Assembly (NCBI GenBank): GCA_049116335.1
Contig: JAGDYZ010000003.1
Coordinates: forward strand, 62,001-126,000
Length of the DNA: 64,000 nt
Source of the DNA: CANMIH01 sp049116335
GTDB lineage: Bacteria; Pseudomonadota; Alphaproteobacteria; Rhodobacterales; Rhodobacteraceae
Direction of reading: 5' to 3'
The notes under the pieces are model-generated. The model was given only the letters and a program-made list of their open reading frames with translations. It ran no database searches and was not told where the DNA came from. Of the stretch, positions 26,242 through 34,564 are shown one piece after another. A program made the translations under genes and the position numbers. Numbering within the stretch: the first letter of the stretch is position 1; each line of letters starts with the position of its first letter.

Positions 26242-27573
26242 TTAGCGTTTAATGTTGGTGGTTTCCTGCAGCATCTCGTCGACGGTCTGAATGACCTTGG
26301 CGTTCGACGAATAGGCGCGCTGCGTCTGGATCATCGCGGTCAGTTCGCTTGCCACATCGGTGGTGCTTTCTTCACGCGCATAGCCAACAACATCCCCTGT
26401 CGGGCCGTCACCGGCATCCCAAAGGAACATATTGCCGCTTTCGGGCGATGGCATGTAGATCTGTTTATCCATCGCGACCATGCCGTTGGGGTTCGGCACG
26501 TCAACCAGAGGCACCTGGAAGATGGTGCGGGTTATACCGGTGTCAAAATAGGCGTGCACAAACCCATTCTCATCCACTTCAACCGTGGTCATCGACCCTG
26601 CGGCGGAGCCATCTTTAGATACGTTGAGCGGCTGGAACTTGTCACCAACCTGGGTCAGGCCTTCGCTCGAGTTTGGTGTACCGATGGTCAATTCAATCGG
26701 GTCACCTGCAGCGGGATCATCATTGACGCGCACTGTGATCGTGCCGGTCGCCGGATCATAAGCCGAGCCGCTGGCACCACCGATCAAGGCAACACTTTGC
26801 AGCGTACCACCGTTTGCCGGATCGTCATTGAAGGTCACTGTATAACGGCCAATCGGGTTGTTGGCGGCTGTAGTGGTCGAATCCGAGATCTCCATGGTCC
26901 ACTCGTTTGACGACCCGGTCGCCGGAACTGTGGGCGTATAGGTGATTGTCAGATTTTCCGAACGACCCAGATTGTCGATGTATTCAACCGGAAGAACCTG
27001 AGGTGGTGTTGTGGATCCGGCATTTGTCGCATCCGCAGGCAGGTTCACACCCAGAGTAACGCGCGTGGTTGGATCACTGGTCACCTGGTTTCGGTTGATC
27101 CGAACAGGTTCGAGATCTGCCGAGGTGTCGCGGGCATAGGACGGGATCGAGCCATCTGGGTTCGCTGGCCACCCCATAAGCATCAGGCCCGATTCGGAGC
27201 GCAGATATCCATCTGCATCGATCCGGAACGATCCTGTAGTGGTCAGGAACATCTGCGGATCACCATTGCCCGCTTTGACTTCGGTCGCCAGGGCTACTGG
27301 CAAAAAGCCTTTTCCGCGCACGGCCAAATCCGTGGCGTTGGTGGTGCCGACCAAAGATCCGCTTTGGTCAACAAGCCGTTGTGTTGTTGTGCGAACACCA
27401 CCCGCAGTATAGGTGCCACCGCTGGAAGACATCACCATCGAGGCAAAATCGGTTTCTACCCGTTTATAGCCCTTGGTGGATGAGTTTGCGATGTTGTCAG
27501 AAATAGTTCCCAAGCGGGTGGCGTTGGCCGCAAGGCCAGATACCCCGGCATTAAGGGAGGATGAGATCGTCAT
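26242..27573 (-). CDS. flgE: Flagellar hook protein FlgE
   Basis: FlgE is the hook subunit. The 443-residue product shows the family N-terminal block DNIANSSTKGYKRVE near residues 26-40. The core includes GFLPVALATEV, and the C-terminal signature is DVASELTAMIQTQRAYSSNAK. The start at 27573 (MTISSSLNAGVSG) follows AAAGG; the longer frame to 27606 lacks a ribosome site. It lies downstream of motB in a leftward series motB-flgE-flgK-flgL-flgI. Confidence 0.96.
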   Translation of the reverse strand: MTISSSLNAGVSGLAANATRLGTISDNIANSSTKGYKRVETDFASMVMSSSGGTYTAGGVRTTTQRLVDQSGSLVGTTNATDLAVRGKGFLPVALATEVKAGNGDPQMFLTTTGSFRIDADGYLRSESGLMLMGWPANPDGSIPSYARDTSADLEPVRINRNQVTSDPTTRVTLGVNLPADATNAGSTTPPQVLPVEYIDNLGRSENLTITYTPTVPATGSSNEWTMEISDSTTTAANNPIGRYTVTFNDDPANGGTLQSVALIGGASGSAYDPATGTITVRVNDDPAAGDPIELTIGTPNSSEGLTQVGDKFQPLNVSKDGSAAGSMTTVEVDENGFVHAYFDTGITRTIFQVPLVDVPNPNGMVAMDKQIYMPSPESGNMFLWDAGDGPTGDVVGYAREESTTDVASELTAMIQTQRAYSSNAKVIQTVDEMLQETTNIKR

Positions 27574-27668
27574 GGACACGCCTTTCTGCTGTCTCTTCAA
27601 ATTCAAGACAACAGATAAGACGGATCAGTTTAACGCGGCCCTAACAGCTAAAATTTGCATCAACTGTT

Positions 27669-28517
27669 TCAACGATTTCTAAGAAAAACCACTTCAATTC
27701 GGTTGTTTCTCACGTCCATCCGGTTTCTGCGCGCCGGTTCTCGGTCGGCAAAAGCGGTGACTCGGCGAATCCTATTGGGGGCGAGTCGCTCGGTCATAAG
27801 CAGCTCACGGAAGGCCGCCGCACGTTGCGCCGTAACGCTCCAGGACGGGTTTTCCGCCACCACAATTGGATAGGCAGAGGTATGTGCTTCAATCGCCAAG
27901 GGATTCTCGACAACTTCGGCCGCTTGCACCAGAACATGCGCCAGCTCTTTTAACAAAGGCGTCGGATTGGCCCCTTCGTCAAACAAACGGGCTCCGTCTG
28001 TTTCAAAGAACTGCACCACCAGACCTTCATCGGTCACTTCGGTCACAATGTGCTTGAGCGCATCATCTGCAACCATGCTTTCGCCACCGCGCCCCATCAG
28101 CATTTCTTCGACGGGCTTGAACTGTTCGTCCTGCGCGGCACCGTCTTCTTCGCCTTCTTCTCCACTAGAGAAGCGGGCTTCATCATCATCTTTGCTGGTT
28201 GTCGCAGCAGTATACAGGCTGGTCGAGCCCGTCCCTACGCGCGGCAATGTGTTTTGGGCAAACACGGAATCCCCACCAAGAGCTCCGTTGCCGCCACCTG
28301 ACACACGTGCCATCGCAATGGTCGGCGTAAAGTAATCCGCAATCCCTTTGCGTTGCTTCTCAGTTGTCGCATTCAACAGCCACATCAGCATAAAGAAGGC
28401 CATCATGGCCGTCACAAAGTCAGCGTAGGCAACTTTCCAGGCACCACCATGATGCCCGTCGCCACCGACGACCTTCTTACGCTTGATGATGACCGGCGCC
28501 ATATTGTCGCCACTCAT
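27669..28517 (-). CDS. motB: Flagellar motor stator protein MotB
   Basis: MotB anchors the stator to peptidoglycan and carries the proton-binding Asp. The 282-residue product has a basic N-terminus, then one membrane helix with VAYADFVTAMMAFFMLMW, which places the essential Asp at residue 33. An acidic linker is followed by an OmpA-like periplasmic domain near residues 165-280. The usual GHTD motif reads EAHTSAYP here, a departure from the consensus. First gene of the leftward hook block and divergent from the Wza-like gene. Several nested M codons (residue 6) are alternatives. Confidence 0.94.
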   Translation of the reverse strand: MSGDNMAPVIIKRKKVVGGDGHHGGAWKVAYADFVTAMMAFFMLMWLLNATTEKQRKGIADYFTPTIAMARVSGGGNGALGGDSVFAQNTLPRVGTGSTSLYTAATTSKDDDEARFSSGEEGEEDGAAQDEQFKPVEEMLMGRGGESMVADDALKHIVTEVTDEGLVVQFFETDGARLFDEGANPTPLLKELAHVLVQAAEVVENPLAIEAHTSAYPIVVAENPSWSVTAQRAAAFRELLMTERLAPNRIRRVTAFADREPARRNRMDVRNNRIEVVFLRNR

Positions 28518-28778
28518 CTCACCACCTCATTTTCCCACTGACTTCAGGTGTAAGACCGGCCCATTACCAGCCGCTTAACAATTAAAAATGTTCGGTTAAT
28601 TGCCCAATGCCCACAGTCTGAACTCAAGTCCCATAATCCACGGATCTGATTCTTTAGTCGGCGACAGTTGACGGAACGTGTTTCCCGCCATATCGATTTA
28701 TTACTATTTGAGTTCACGTTTATCAGTATCGCGAGACAGTCACCTGTTTCGCCATCCGATTCTGCCGTCGGGGGATGT
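28518..28778. promoter_or_regulatory. Divergent intergenic region between motB and the Wza-like gene
   Basis: This 261-base region holds the promoters for both directions. Three TTAA tetramers at 28575, 28582 and 28596 cluster within 25 bases. Their spacings of 3 and 10 do not fit the N7 rule of CtrA sites, so the regulator is unknown. An open frame begins at TTG 28668 but is probably leader. Confidence 0.35.
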
Positions 28779-29897
28779 TTGACATTGCGATTTAGAAACC
28801 TTGTAGCCAGCGCAGCAATACTGCTGGCTGCCGCCTGTAGTCTGCCCCGCGGGGCCGCGCTCCACTCTGAAATTCTCAAAGAACACGCGACCGAAACGCC
28901 AAGCTTTCAGGTGGTCATGGTCTCGCGCAATAACACCGCCGACATCGCCAAATGGCCACAAACCGGATGGCACGGGCATTATCATTGGCCGTCCACCGCT
29001 CGTGGAGCCAACTCGCTGGCCATTCGGGCCGGAGATACACTCGACGTGACAATCTGGGACAGCCAGGAGAACTCGCTTCTCACCAATCCCGGGGAACGCT
29101 TTACCAAACTTGAGAACATCACCGTCGACGGCAGTGGCGCAATCTTCCTGCCCTATGTCGACAAGGTGCATATACGAGGGCTGACAACCGCAAGCGCCCG
29201 TGCACGCATTCAATCTCAATTGGAGCAGATAGTGCCGTCTGCGCAGGTGCAACTCAGCCATCAACAGGGCCGCAATCAATCGGTCGATGTGGTCGGTGGC
29301 GTTGCCAAGCCCGGCGCCTACCCCATGCCAGACCGCAACTATCATGTATTGAGCGCGATAGCCGATGCGGGTGGCATCCCCCCTGTCCTACGCAATCCAA
29401 CGGTGCGCCTGCTGCGGGGTTCGAAAACTTATGAAATCTCCGCTGACACCCTGTTTGAAAGTGGCTCGAAAAATGCACTTCTCTACGCAAAGGACACTTT
29501 GATCGTCGAGGAAGACAACCGCAGTTTCGTGGCCTTCGGAGCGTCTGGAAAAGAAGACCTGATCTATTTCCCAAAAGATGAGCTCTCAGCGTTGGAGGCC
29601 CTCTCTCTGATGGGGGGGCTGTCCGACACTCGCGCAGATCCCAAAGGCGTCTTGGTTTTGCGCGAATACAAGAGCAATCAACTTGGGATAGGCAAACCCG
29701 GTCCTCATCAAAATCAGGTTGTGTTCAACTTTGATCTGACAAGCGCCGATGGGCTGTTTGCCGCGCGCCAGTTTGCTATTTATCCGCAGGACACCGTCCT
29801 CGCCACCGAATCCCCCGTCACATCGGCCCGCACCATCCTCGGCCTATTTGGGGCGGTCTTAGGGCTTGGAACGCAGGCTGGGAACCTAGGTAATTGA
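28779..29897 (+). CDS. Wza-like polysaccharide export lipoprotein
   Basis: Outer-membrane polysaccharide export protein of the Wza/KpsD family, which forms the channel for capsule or exopolysaccharide. The 372-residue product has a lipoprotein signal with LLAAAC (Cys near residue 20). A Poly_export domain follows (IRAGDTLDVTIWDSQEN, ITVDGSGAIFLPYVD). Two SLBB-like units come next, the first around VDVVGGVAKPGAYPM and the second around FVAFGASGKEDLIYF. TTG 28779 is chosen because GGGGGA lies 5 bases upstream and it gives a proper signal peptide. No Wzc kinase or glycosyltransferase gene is nearby, so it is an orphan here. Confidence 0.85.
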   Translation: MTLRFRNLVASAAILLAAACSLPRGAALHSEILKEHATETPSFQVVMVSRNNTADIAKWPQTGWHGHYHWPSTARGANSLAIRAGDTLDVTIWDSQENSLLTNPGERFTKLENITVDGSGAIFLPYVDKVHIRGLTTASARARIQSQLEQIVPSAQVQLSHQQGRNQSVDVVGGVAKPGAYPMPDRNYHVLSAIADAGGIPPVLRNPTVRLLRGSKTYEISADTLFESGSKNALLYAKDTLIVEEDNRSFVAFGASGKEDLIYFPKDELSALEALSLMGGLSDTRADPKGVLVLREYKSNQLGIGKPGPHQNQVVFNFDLTSADGLFAARQFAIYPQDTVLATESPVTSARTILGLFGAVLGLGTQAGNLGN

Positions 29898-29902
29898 CCA
29901 CG

Positions 29903-29934
29903 AAAAAAGCGCTGGAGAACCTCCAGCGCTTTTC
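29903..29934. terminator. Terminator between Wza-like gene and cytochrome c gene
   Basis: A stem AGCGCTGGAG / CTCCAGCGCT with a 3-base loop, an A-run before it and a T-run after it. It lies between convergent genes and can work in both directions. Confidence 0.88.
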
Positions 29935-29956
29935 ATACGAGCAAAAGCCGCGAAAA

Positions 29957-30430
29957 TTATTCGCTGACGGCCTCTGCAGCCGGTTCTTCCGCCGCAGGTT
30001 CCTCTGCTTCAGGCGCAGGGGACAGCGAGGCCAGGTAGGCGTAAACATCCTCGCCACCTTTTTTCAGGCGGAACGACATTTTCGATTTTGCTTTTTTGCT
30101 GTCCAGGAATTCCTGAAGGAATTTCTTGGGGTCTTTCACATAGGCCGCAAAGGTTTCTTCAGTCCAGACAAGCCCAGCTTCACCCGCCGCAACCATGTCC
30201 TTACCATATTTGAAACCTTCGACAGCACCAGCCTGCTGACCAACAATACCAAACAGGTTCGGACCGGTTTTACCGCCTTTGACAATGTTGTTGCCGTCAG
30301 CGTCTTGGATCATGTGGCAAGATTTGCATTTCTTGAATGCCTTCTCACCGGCCGCTGCGTCACCGCCTTCAGCAAATGCGCCAGTGGCAAGAGTTGTGGC
30401 TGCCAGCGCCATTGCGAGCTTCAGTTTCAT
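29957..30430 (-). CDS. Periplasmic cytochrome c550-type electron carrier
   Basis: A soluble class I c-type cytochrome that would carry electrons in the periplasm, for example between the bc1 complex and terminal oxidases. The 157-residue product has a signal peptide ending in AFA. The haem attachment motif CKSCH is near residue 36, GPNLFGIVGQ follows, and the axial Met is in AKSKMSFRL. A C-terminal tail rich in Glu, Ala and Pro is similar in character to Paracoccus c550. Start ATG 30430 follows GGAGAACC; the frame to 30472 is leader. Confidence 0.9.
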   Translation of the reverse strand: MKLKLAMALAATTLATGAFAEGGDAAAGEKAFKKCKSCHMIQDADGNNIVKGGKTGPNLFGIVGQQAGAVEGFKYGKDMVAAGEAGLVWTEETFAAYVKDPKKFLQEFLDSKKAKSKMSFRLKKGGEDVYAYLASLSPAPEAEEPAAEEPAAEAVSE

Positions 30431-30548
30431 GGTGGTTCTCCAAATTGAGCGTCTCCTGCAAGAAAATAGCAAGTCTGCGGAGTCTTTGTATGCGACGTTC
30501 CGCCCGGGGGTGCTTGACCCCTGCCAAACCGAGCGGCAAACAGCCTAT

Positions 30549-31073
30549 ATGACTGACGCACAGACACTGATCCCGACTTGGGTTGATGGGGCACTTACGC
30601 CCTATGACAAACTTCAGGCACATCTGAAGGGCCTGCGCCACAAAGCCGTTTCGGTCTTTGTCATGCAAGGGGATAAGACGCTGATCCAGCAGCGCGCTTT
30701 GGAGAAATACCACACACCGGGGCTTTGGGCGAACAGCTGCTGTACCCACCCGATTTGGGACGAATCTCCTCAGGACTGCGCCGTGCGTCGACTTGAACAG
30801 GAACTGGGGATCCAAGGTTTGCACCCAGAGTTTCGCGATCAGGTTGAATACCGAGCACCCGTGGGGGGTGAGATGATCGAACATGAAGTTGTCGATATTT
30901 TTGTCGCCCAGGCGCCGTTTGATCTGAACCTCACACCTAATCCTGCAGAGGTCATGAACTACGACTGGATCACGCTTTCCGATCTCGCCCGGCGAATCGA
31001 GGCACAGCCAGAGGCCTTCACCCCCTGGCTCAAGATTTATCTGTCAGAACATGCGTCACGGATCTTTACCTGA
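30549..31073 (+). CDS. idi: Isopentenyl-diphosphate delta-isomerase
   Basis: Type I isomerase that interconverts IPP and DMAPP for isoprenoid (quinone, carotenoid) synthesis. The 174-residue product has a Nudix-like fold. The catalytic Cys motif is in LWANSCCTHPIWDE near residues 60-73, and the acidic motif is AVRRLEQELGI near 78-88. The Glu-rich metal site lies in EMIEHEVVDIF. ATG 30549 fits the family N-terminus; the ribosome site is weak. It overlaps the convergent Smr-domain gene by 8 bases. Isolated from other isoprenoid genes in this window. Confidence 0.93.
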   Translation: MTDAQTLIPTWVDGALTPYDKLQAHLKGLRHKAVSVFVMQGDKTLIQQRALEKYHTPGLWANSCCTHPIWDESPQDCAVRRLEQELGIQGLHPEFRDQVEYRAPVGGEMIEHEVVDIFVAQAPFDLNLTPNPAEVMNYDWITLSDLARRIEAQPEAFTPWLKIYLSEHASRIFT

Positions 31074-31659
31074 TCCGCTTGAGATACACGTAATAGGCCC
31101 CTGCCCCGCCGTGGCGACGATGCGCCTCACTCACCTGCAGGATCAACGGCGCCAGCGGCGCCATCCGCAACCACATGGGTGTCTGGGTTTTCAATACGCC
31201 ACGCCGTTGTGGCATCGGATCATAGGGGTCTTCGCGACTGCCTTTGCCAGTGATGACAAGAACAAGACGAAATCCACGGGTGTGTGATTCGATGATAAAC
31301 CGGGTCAGCGCCGGGTGCGCCTGATCCAAGGTCATCCCATGCAGATCGATGCGTGCCTCAGGCACCAGTTTCCCGCGCTTCAACCGGCCAAAGGCCTTAT
31401 TGTCCATCTTAACCGGCGCGGCTTTGACACGCTCCGACGTGGTTTTCGGGAAATAATGGGTCTCGGTTTTGACCGACCGTTTGTCCCCAAGTTTGAACGC
31501 AGGGATCGGAGCCGGGCGCACCGGTTCAGGCTTTGGATCAAAAACAGGTTTGACCGTGTCGGCCGCGATTGGGGCCGCACGTTTCGGCAAAGGATCTGCA
31601 CTGCGCGCCACTTGTTGCCATAGCTCAAGTTCCTCGGGCCGCAGGCGCCGCTTGCTCAT
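31066..31659 (-). CDS. Smr-domain protein
   Basis: The 197-residue product has a disordered Pro-rich N-terminal half (to about residue 95) and a C-terminal Smr domain, related to the MutS2 tail, with nuclease or nucleic-acid-binding roles in the family. Signatures are IDLHGMTLDQA near residues 103-113 and VITGKGSR near 136-143. Its start overlaps the mltA stop by 4 bases, so it is co-translated with mltA. Its specific role is unknown. Confidence 0.88.
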   Translation of the reverse strand: MSKRRLRPEELELWQQVARSADPLPKRAAPIAADTVKPVFDPKPEPVRPAPIPAFKLGDKRSVKTETHYFPKTTSERVKAAPVKMDNKAFGRLKRGKLVPEARIDLHGMTLDQAHPALTRFIIESHTRGFRLVLVITGKGSREDPYDPMPQRRGVLKTQTPMWLRMAPLAPLILQVSEAHRRHGGAGAYYVYLKRIR

Positions 31660-32702
31660 AATGTGCTATCCGGCAAAAGCGCATAGGCCCGCTGAATTGG
31701 CATCAAGACAACCATTCGACCCGGATCTTTCATACGCCCTGCTACCTTGCCTGCTTCGTCCCCGGTGCCAATAAAGACATCGGCACGCTGAGCGCCTTTA
31801 ATCGCAGATCCAACATCTTGTGCAATCATCAATCGACGCAGGGGGTCTTTGCCGTCTTTCTCAAGCCAGACAGGTGCGCCAAGCGGTGTGAACTTAGGAT
31901 CCACGGCAACGGTACGCATAGTGGTGATCGACCGGTTCATCGCACCAATCGGCCCTTTGTCCGCGGGCACTTCGCTCACTTCGCGAAAGAACACATAGGA
32001 ATTGTTGTGGAACAACAGTTCCCGACCCGCCTCGGGATTGCGGTTGACCCAATTTTTGATCACCGGCGCGGACACCTGATGCACATTGTAAACACCGCGC
32101 CGAACAAGCTCCTGCCCGATAGAGCGATAGTTATGGCCATTGGCCCCGGCGTACCCCACGCGAATACCACCGCCATTGGGATAGCGAATGCGCCCGGATC
32201 CTTGAATCTGTAAGAAGAACAGCTCAACAGGGTCATCCACCCAGGCGATTTCCAGCCCGCGCCCTTCCATCACCCCCGAAGTCAAAATCTCGCGCCGGGT
32301 CAACCAGGGCTGCGACCTGCGGGCTTCCCGTGGCATAGCATAGACCGGATAGCGATATCGTGTTGTGCGCACCGGCGATCCATCAAGCTCGGGTTCAAAA
32401 TACCCGGTGAACATCGCATCATTGCCGTCTTCAATCAGAACCGGTCGGAACAGCAGTTCAAAGAACTGCCGCGCATCGCCTAAGTCTGTATCTTCAGCAG
32501 CAGCACAAAGTGTGCGCCAGTCGGCATCCTTGAACAAAGAGCAGGTATTGCGAAATACAGAGAGGGCAGAGGCGTGATCATCCTCTGCCCAACCTTCTAA
32601 ATCTTCAAAACCAAGAATCGCATAGCTTGGCTCATCCGAGGCGGATGCGTGTCCCGTCATGGCAAATATCGCTAAGCTGATGGCGACCCAAAGTGGCTTC
32701 AT
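31656..32702 (-). CDS. mltA: Membrane-bound lytic murein transglycosylase A
   Basis: MltA cleaves peptidoglycan glycan strands to give anhydromuropeptides. The 348-residue product has a signal peptide (cleavage near residue 20) without an obvious lipobox. The MltA block MFTGYFEPELDGSPV is near residue 97, followed by IQGSGRIRYPNGG. The 3D-type C-terminal domain contains LMIAQDVGSAIKGAQRADVF with the catalytic Asp-rich pocket. It overlaps the Tim44-like gene upstream and the Smr gene downstream by 4 bases each, forming one operon. Confidence 0.93.
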   Translation of the reverse strand: MKPLWVAISLAIFAMTGHASASDEPSYAILGFEDLEGWAEDDHASALSVFRNTCSLFKDADWRTLCAAAEDTDLGDARQFFELLFRPVLIEDGNDAMFTGYFEPELDGSPVRTTRYRYPVYAMPREARRSQPWLTRREILTSGVMEGRGLEIAWVDDPVELFFLQIQGSGRIRYPNGGGIRVGYAGANGHNYRSIGQELVRRGVYNVHQVSAPVIKNWVNRNPEAGRELLFHNNSYVFFREVSEVPADKGPIGAMNRSITTMRTVAVDPKFTPLGAPVWLEKDGKDPLRRLMIAQDVGSAIKGAQRADVFIGTGDEAGKVAGRMKDPGRMVVLMPIQRAYALLPDSTL

Positions 32703-33352
32703 TCTTCCGTTGCAACAAGATGCCAGTTCGGATCCGACGCGCCCATGTTGCGGGCAAAGGTCCAGATGTCTTTTTGCTTTTTCACGGCAGTGGCCGATCC
32801 TTCGATAACCTGACCTGTGGCATCTTTCACGACCGATGTCAGCTCGGCCACATAGCGCACGGTCACTTCACCTACGCCAGTGGCCTCATCAAAGGTGGCA
32901 TCATGCAACGCAAGTTCACGGATCCCGATGAACTCGGCCTCGATCACCAGACCTTTGTCTTTGCGATCTGCAACAACCTCGGCAAAGGTTTCATATACAT
33001 CATCCGCCAGAAACGGCTTCAGATCTTCAACTTCACCCCGTTCAAATCCCATCAGGATCATTTCATAGGCGCCGCGCGCGCCGCCCAGAAATTCACCAAC
33101 AGAAAACGACGGTTCCGCTTTTTTCATTTTGGTCAACGCAGCCGCCGCTGCACTGTCTTCTGCGACATGGTCGATAATGTCGTGATCGGGTCCACCTTCA
33201 ATGACCTCAAATTCGCGACGCGGCTCGCGGGAGGATTGCGGGGCAGGGGAGTTTTCAAAGCCTTCACGGGTGCCAAGCACACTCCGCAACCGCAAAATCA
33301 GAAACACAGCGATACCGGCAAGGATCACAAGCGACAGGAACGGCGAATTCAT
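32699..33352 (-). CDS. Tim44-like domain membrane protein
   Basis: A 217-residue protein with one N-terminal membrane helix (about residues 4-20), then a soluble Tim44-like domain with the usual pattern (FLGGARGAYEMILMGFERG and LKPFLADDVYETF). Tim44 in mitochondria recruits Hsp70 to the translocase; the bacterial homologue, sometimes called TimA, has an uncertain role at the inner membrane. ATG 33352 follows GAGGTG. First gene of the tim44-mltA-smr operon and divergent from fxsA. Confidence 0.88.
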   Translation of the reverse strand: MNSPFLSLVILAGIAVFLILRLRSVLGTREGFENSPAPQSSREPRREFEVIEGGPDHDIIDHVAEDSAAAAALTKMKKAEPSFSVGEFLGGARGAYEMILMGFERGEVEDLKPFLADDVYETFAEVVADRKDKGLVIEAEFIGIRELALHDATFDEATGVGEVTVRYVAELTSVVKDATGQVIEGSATAVKKQKDIWTFARNMGASDPNWHLVATEE

Positions 33353-33456
33353 TGGCACCTCATTTGGGGCGAACATGGAATTTTCTTATCTCCCTCCTTA
33401 TGTAGGTGAGGCAAGCAGGTGTGTCCACCTGACCTACCCGAAAGGAAACCTTCGCA

Positions 33457-33960
33457 ATGTGGCTGTTTTTCGCTTTTCTCGCGGTTCCGCTGATCGAAAT
33501 CGCTCTGTTCATTCAGGTTGGCGGTCTCATCGGACTATGGCCAACCCTTGCGATTGTGATCCTCACCGCCATTTTGGGCACAGCTCTGGTGCGCAATCAG
33601 GGGCGTCTTGCGATGAACAATCTGCGCAACAGCTTTTCCCGTCTGGAAGATCCAAGTGAACCTCTGGCCCATGGCGCGATGATCCTCGTGTCGGGCGCTT
33701 TGTTGCTCACACCCGGCTTTTTCACCGACGCTGTTGGATTTGCATTGCTGGCCCCACCGGTCAGGGTTGCTGTGTTTCGCTGGCTGAAAGCGCGGGTTAA
33801 GGTTGCCAAATTCGAAATGGGCGCGCGCGCCGGTGCGCAGCCGCTTCATCCGCGTGCGCCGCAGCATCCGGCCTCAAAAGACGTTATTGATGGAGAATTC
33901 ACAGAAGTTCCCAACGACAAACAGCCAAATCACCCAGGGTCGGGCTGGACCAGGCATTGA
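33457..33960 (+). CDS. fxsA: FxsA-family membrane protein
   Basis: Small inner-membrane protein of the FxsA family, named for its effect on phage F exclusion in E. coli; the cellular role is unknown. The 167-residue product has three to four hydrophobic segments within the first ~100 residues. The conserved FLAVPLIEIALFIQVGG is followed by GTALVRNQG. The C-terminal tail is cytoplasmic and Pro-rich. AAAGGAAA precedes the ATG. It lies 54 bases before secB. Confidence 0.88.
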   Translation: MWLFFAFLAVPLIEIALFIQVGGLIGLWPTLAIVILTAILGTALVRNQGRLAMNNLRNSFSRLEDPSEPLAHGAMILVSGALLLTPGFFTDAVGFALLAPPVRVAVFRWLKARVKVAKFEMGARAGAQPLHPRAPQHPASKDVIDGEFTEVPNDKQPNHPGSGWTRH

Positions 33961-34014
33961 GACCTGGCGTTAGCGCTGATATGCCTTGTCCGAAATTAAT
34001 TTCGGAGACATCCA

Positions 34015-34512
34015 ATGGCAGAGACCAACGGCGCCGCCGAGGCACCCCAAGCTCCTAAAATGAACGTTCTTGCACAGTTCATTCGCGACCTTTCCTTTGA
34101 GAACATTCTGGCACAAAAAGGCGTGTCGGGCGAAGTTCAGCCCGACGTACAGGTTCAGGTGAACCTCGACGCCAAAAAGCGTTCGGCCGAAAACCAGTTT
34201 GAAGTTGTGATGAAGCTGAAGGTGGATTCAAAATCCAAAGCCAACAGCGAACATTTGTTCCTGCTCGAGCTGGACTATGCCGGTGTGTTCCACATCGAGA
34301 ACGTGCCAGAAGATCAGATGCACCCATTCCTCTTGATCGAATGCCCGCGCATGCTGTTCCCGTTTGTGCGTCGCATTGTCTCGGATGTTACCCGTGACGG
34401 TGGTTTCCCGCCGCTGAACCTCGAAACCATCGACTTCCTTGCGCTGTATCGCAACGAACTTCAGCGTCGCGCTGCTGCAGAAGCAGAACAAGCGCCACAG
34501 GGCACTGCCTAA
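34015..34512 (+). CDS. secB: Protein-export chaperone SecB
   Basis: SecB is a tetrameric cytosolic chaperone that keeps preproteins unfolded and hands them to SecA. The 165-residue product contains YAGVFHIENVPEDQMHP and the block LLIECPRMLFPFVRRIV, both diagnostic for SecB. FPPLNLETIDFLALY follows. GGAGAC precedes the ATG. Secreted-protein load from the flagellar periplasmic parts may use it, but that is not specific. Followed by a strong terminator shared with dnaQ. Confidence 0.97.
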   Translation: MAETNGAAEAPQAPKMNVLAQFIRDLSFENILAQKGVSGEVQPDVQVQVNLDAKKRSAENQFEVVMKLKVDSKSKANSEHLFLLELDYAGVFHIENVPEDQMHPFLLIECPRMLFPFVRRIVSDVTRDGGFPPLNLETIDFLALYRNELQRRAAAEAEQAPQGTA

Positions 34513-34517
34513 AACGA

Positions 34518-34545
34518 AAAAACCCCGGGCCAGTCCCGGGGTTTT
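34518..34545. terminator. Bidirectional terminator between secB and dnaQ
   Basis: The stem AAAACCCCGGG / CCCGGGGTTTT with a 5-base loop lies between two convergent genes; both sides have A/T runs. Confidence 0.92.
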
Positions 34546-34564
34546 CTTTTGCGTATTGATGAAA

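Noticed and set aside
28668..28778. Upstream TTG-initiated extension of the Wza-like gene
   Set aside because: It would place extra residues before a normal lipoprotein signal; TTG 28779 has a ribosome site.
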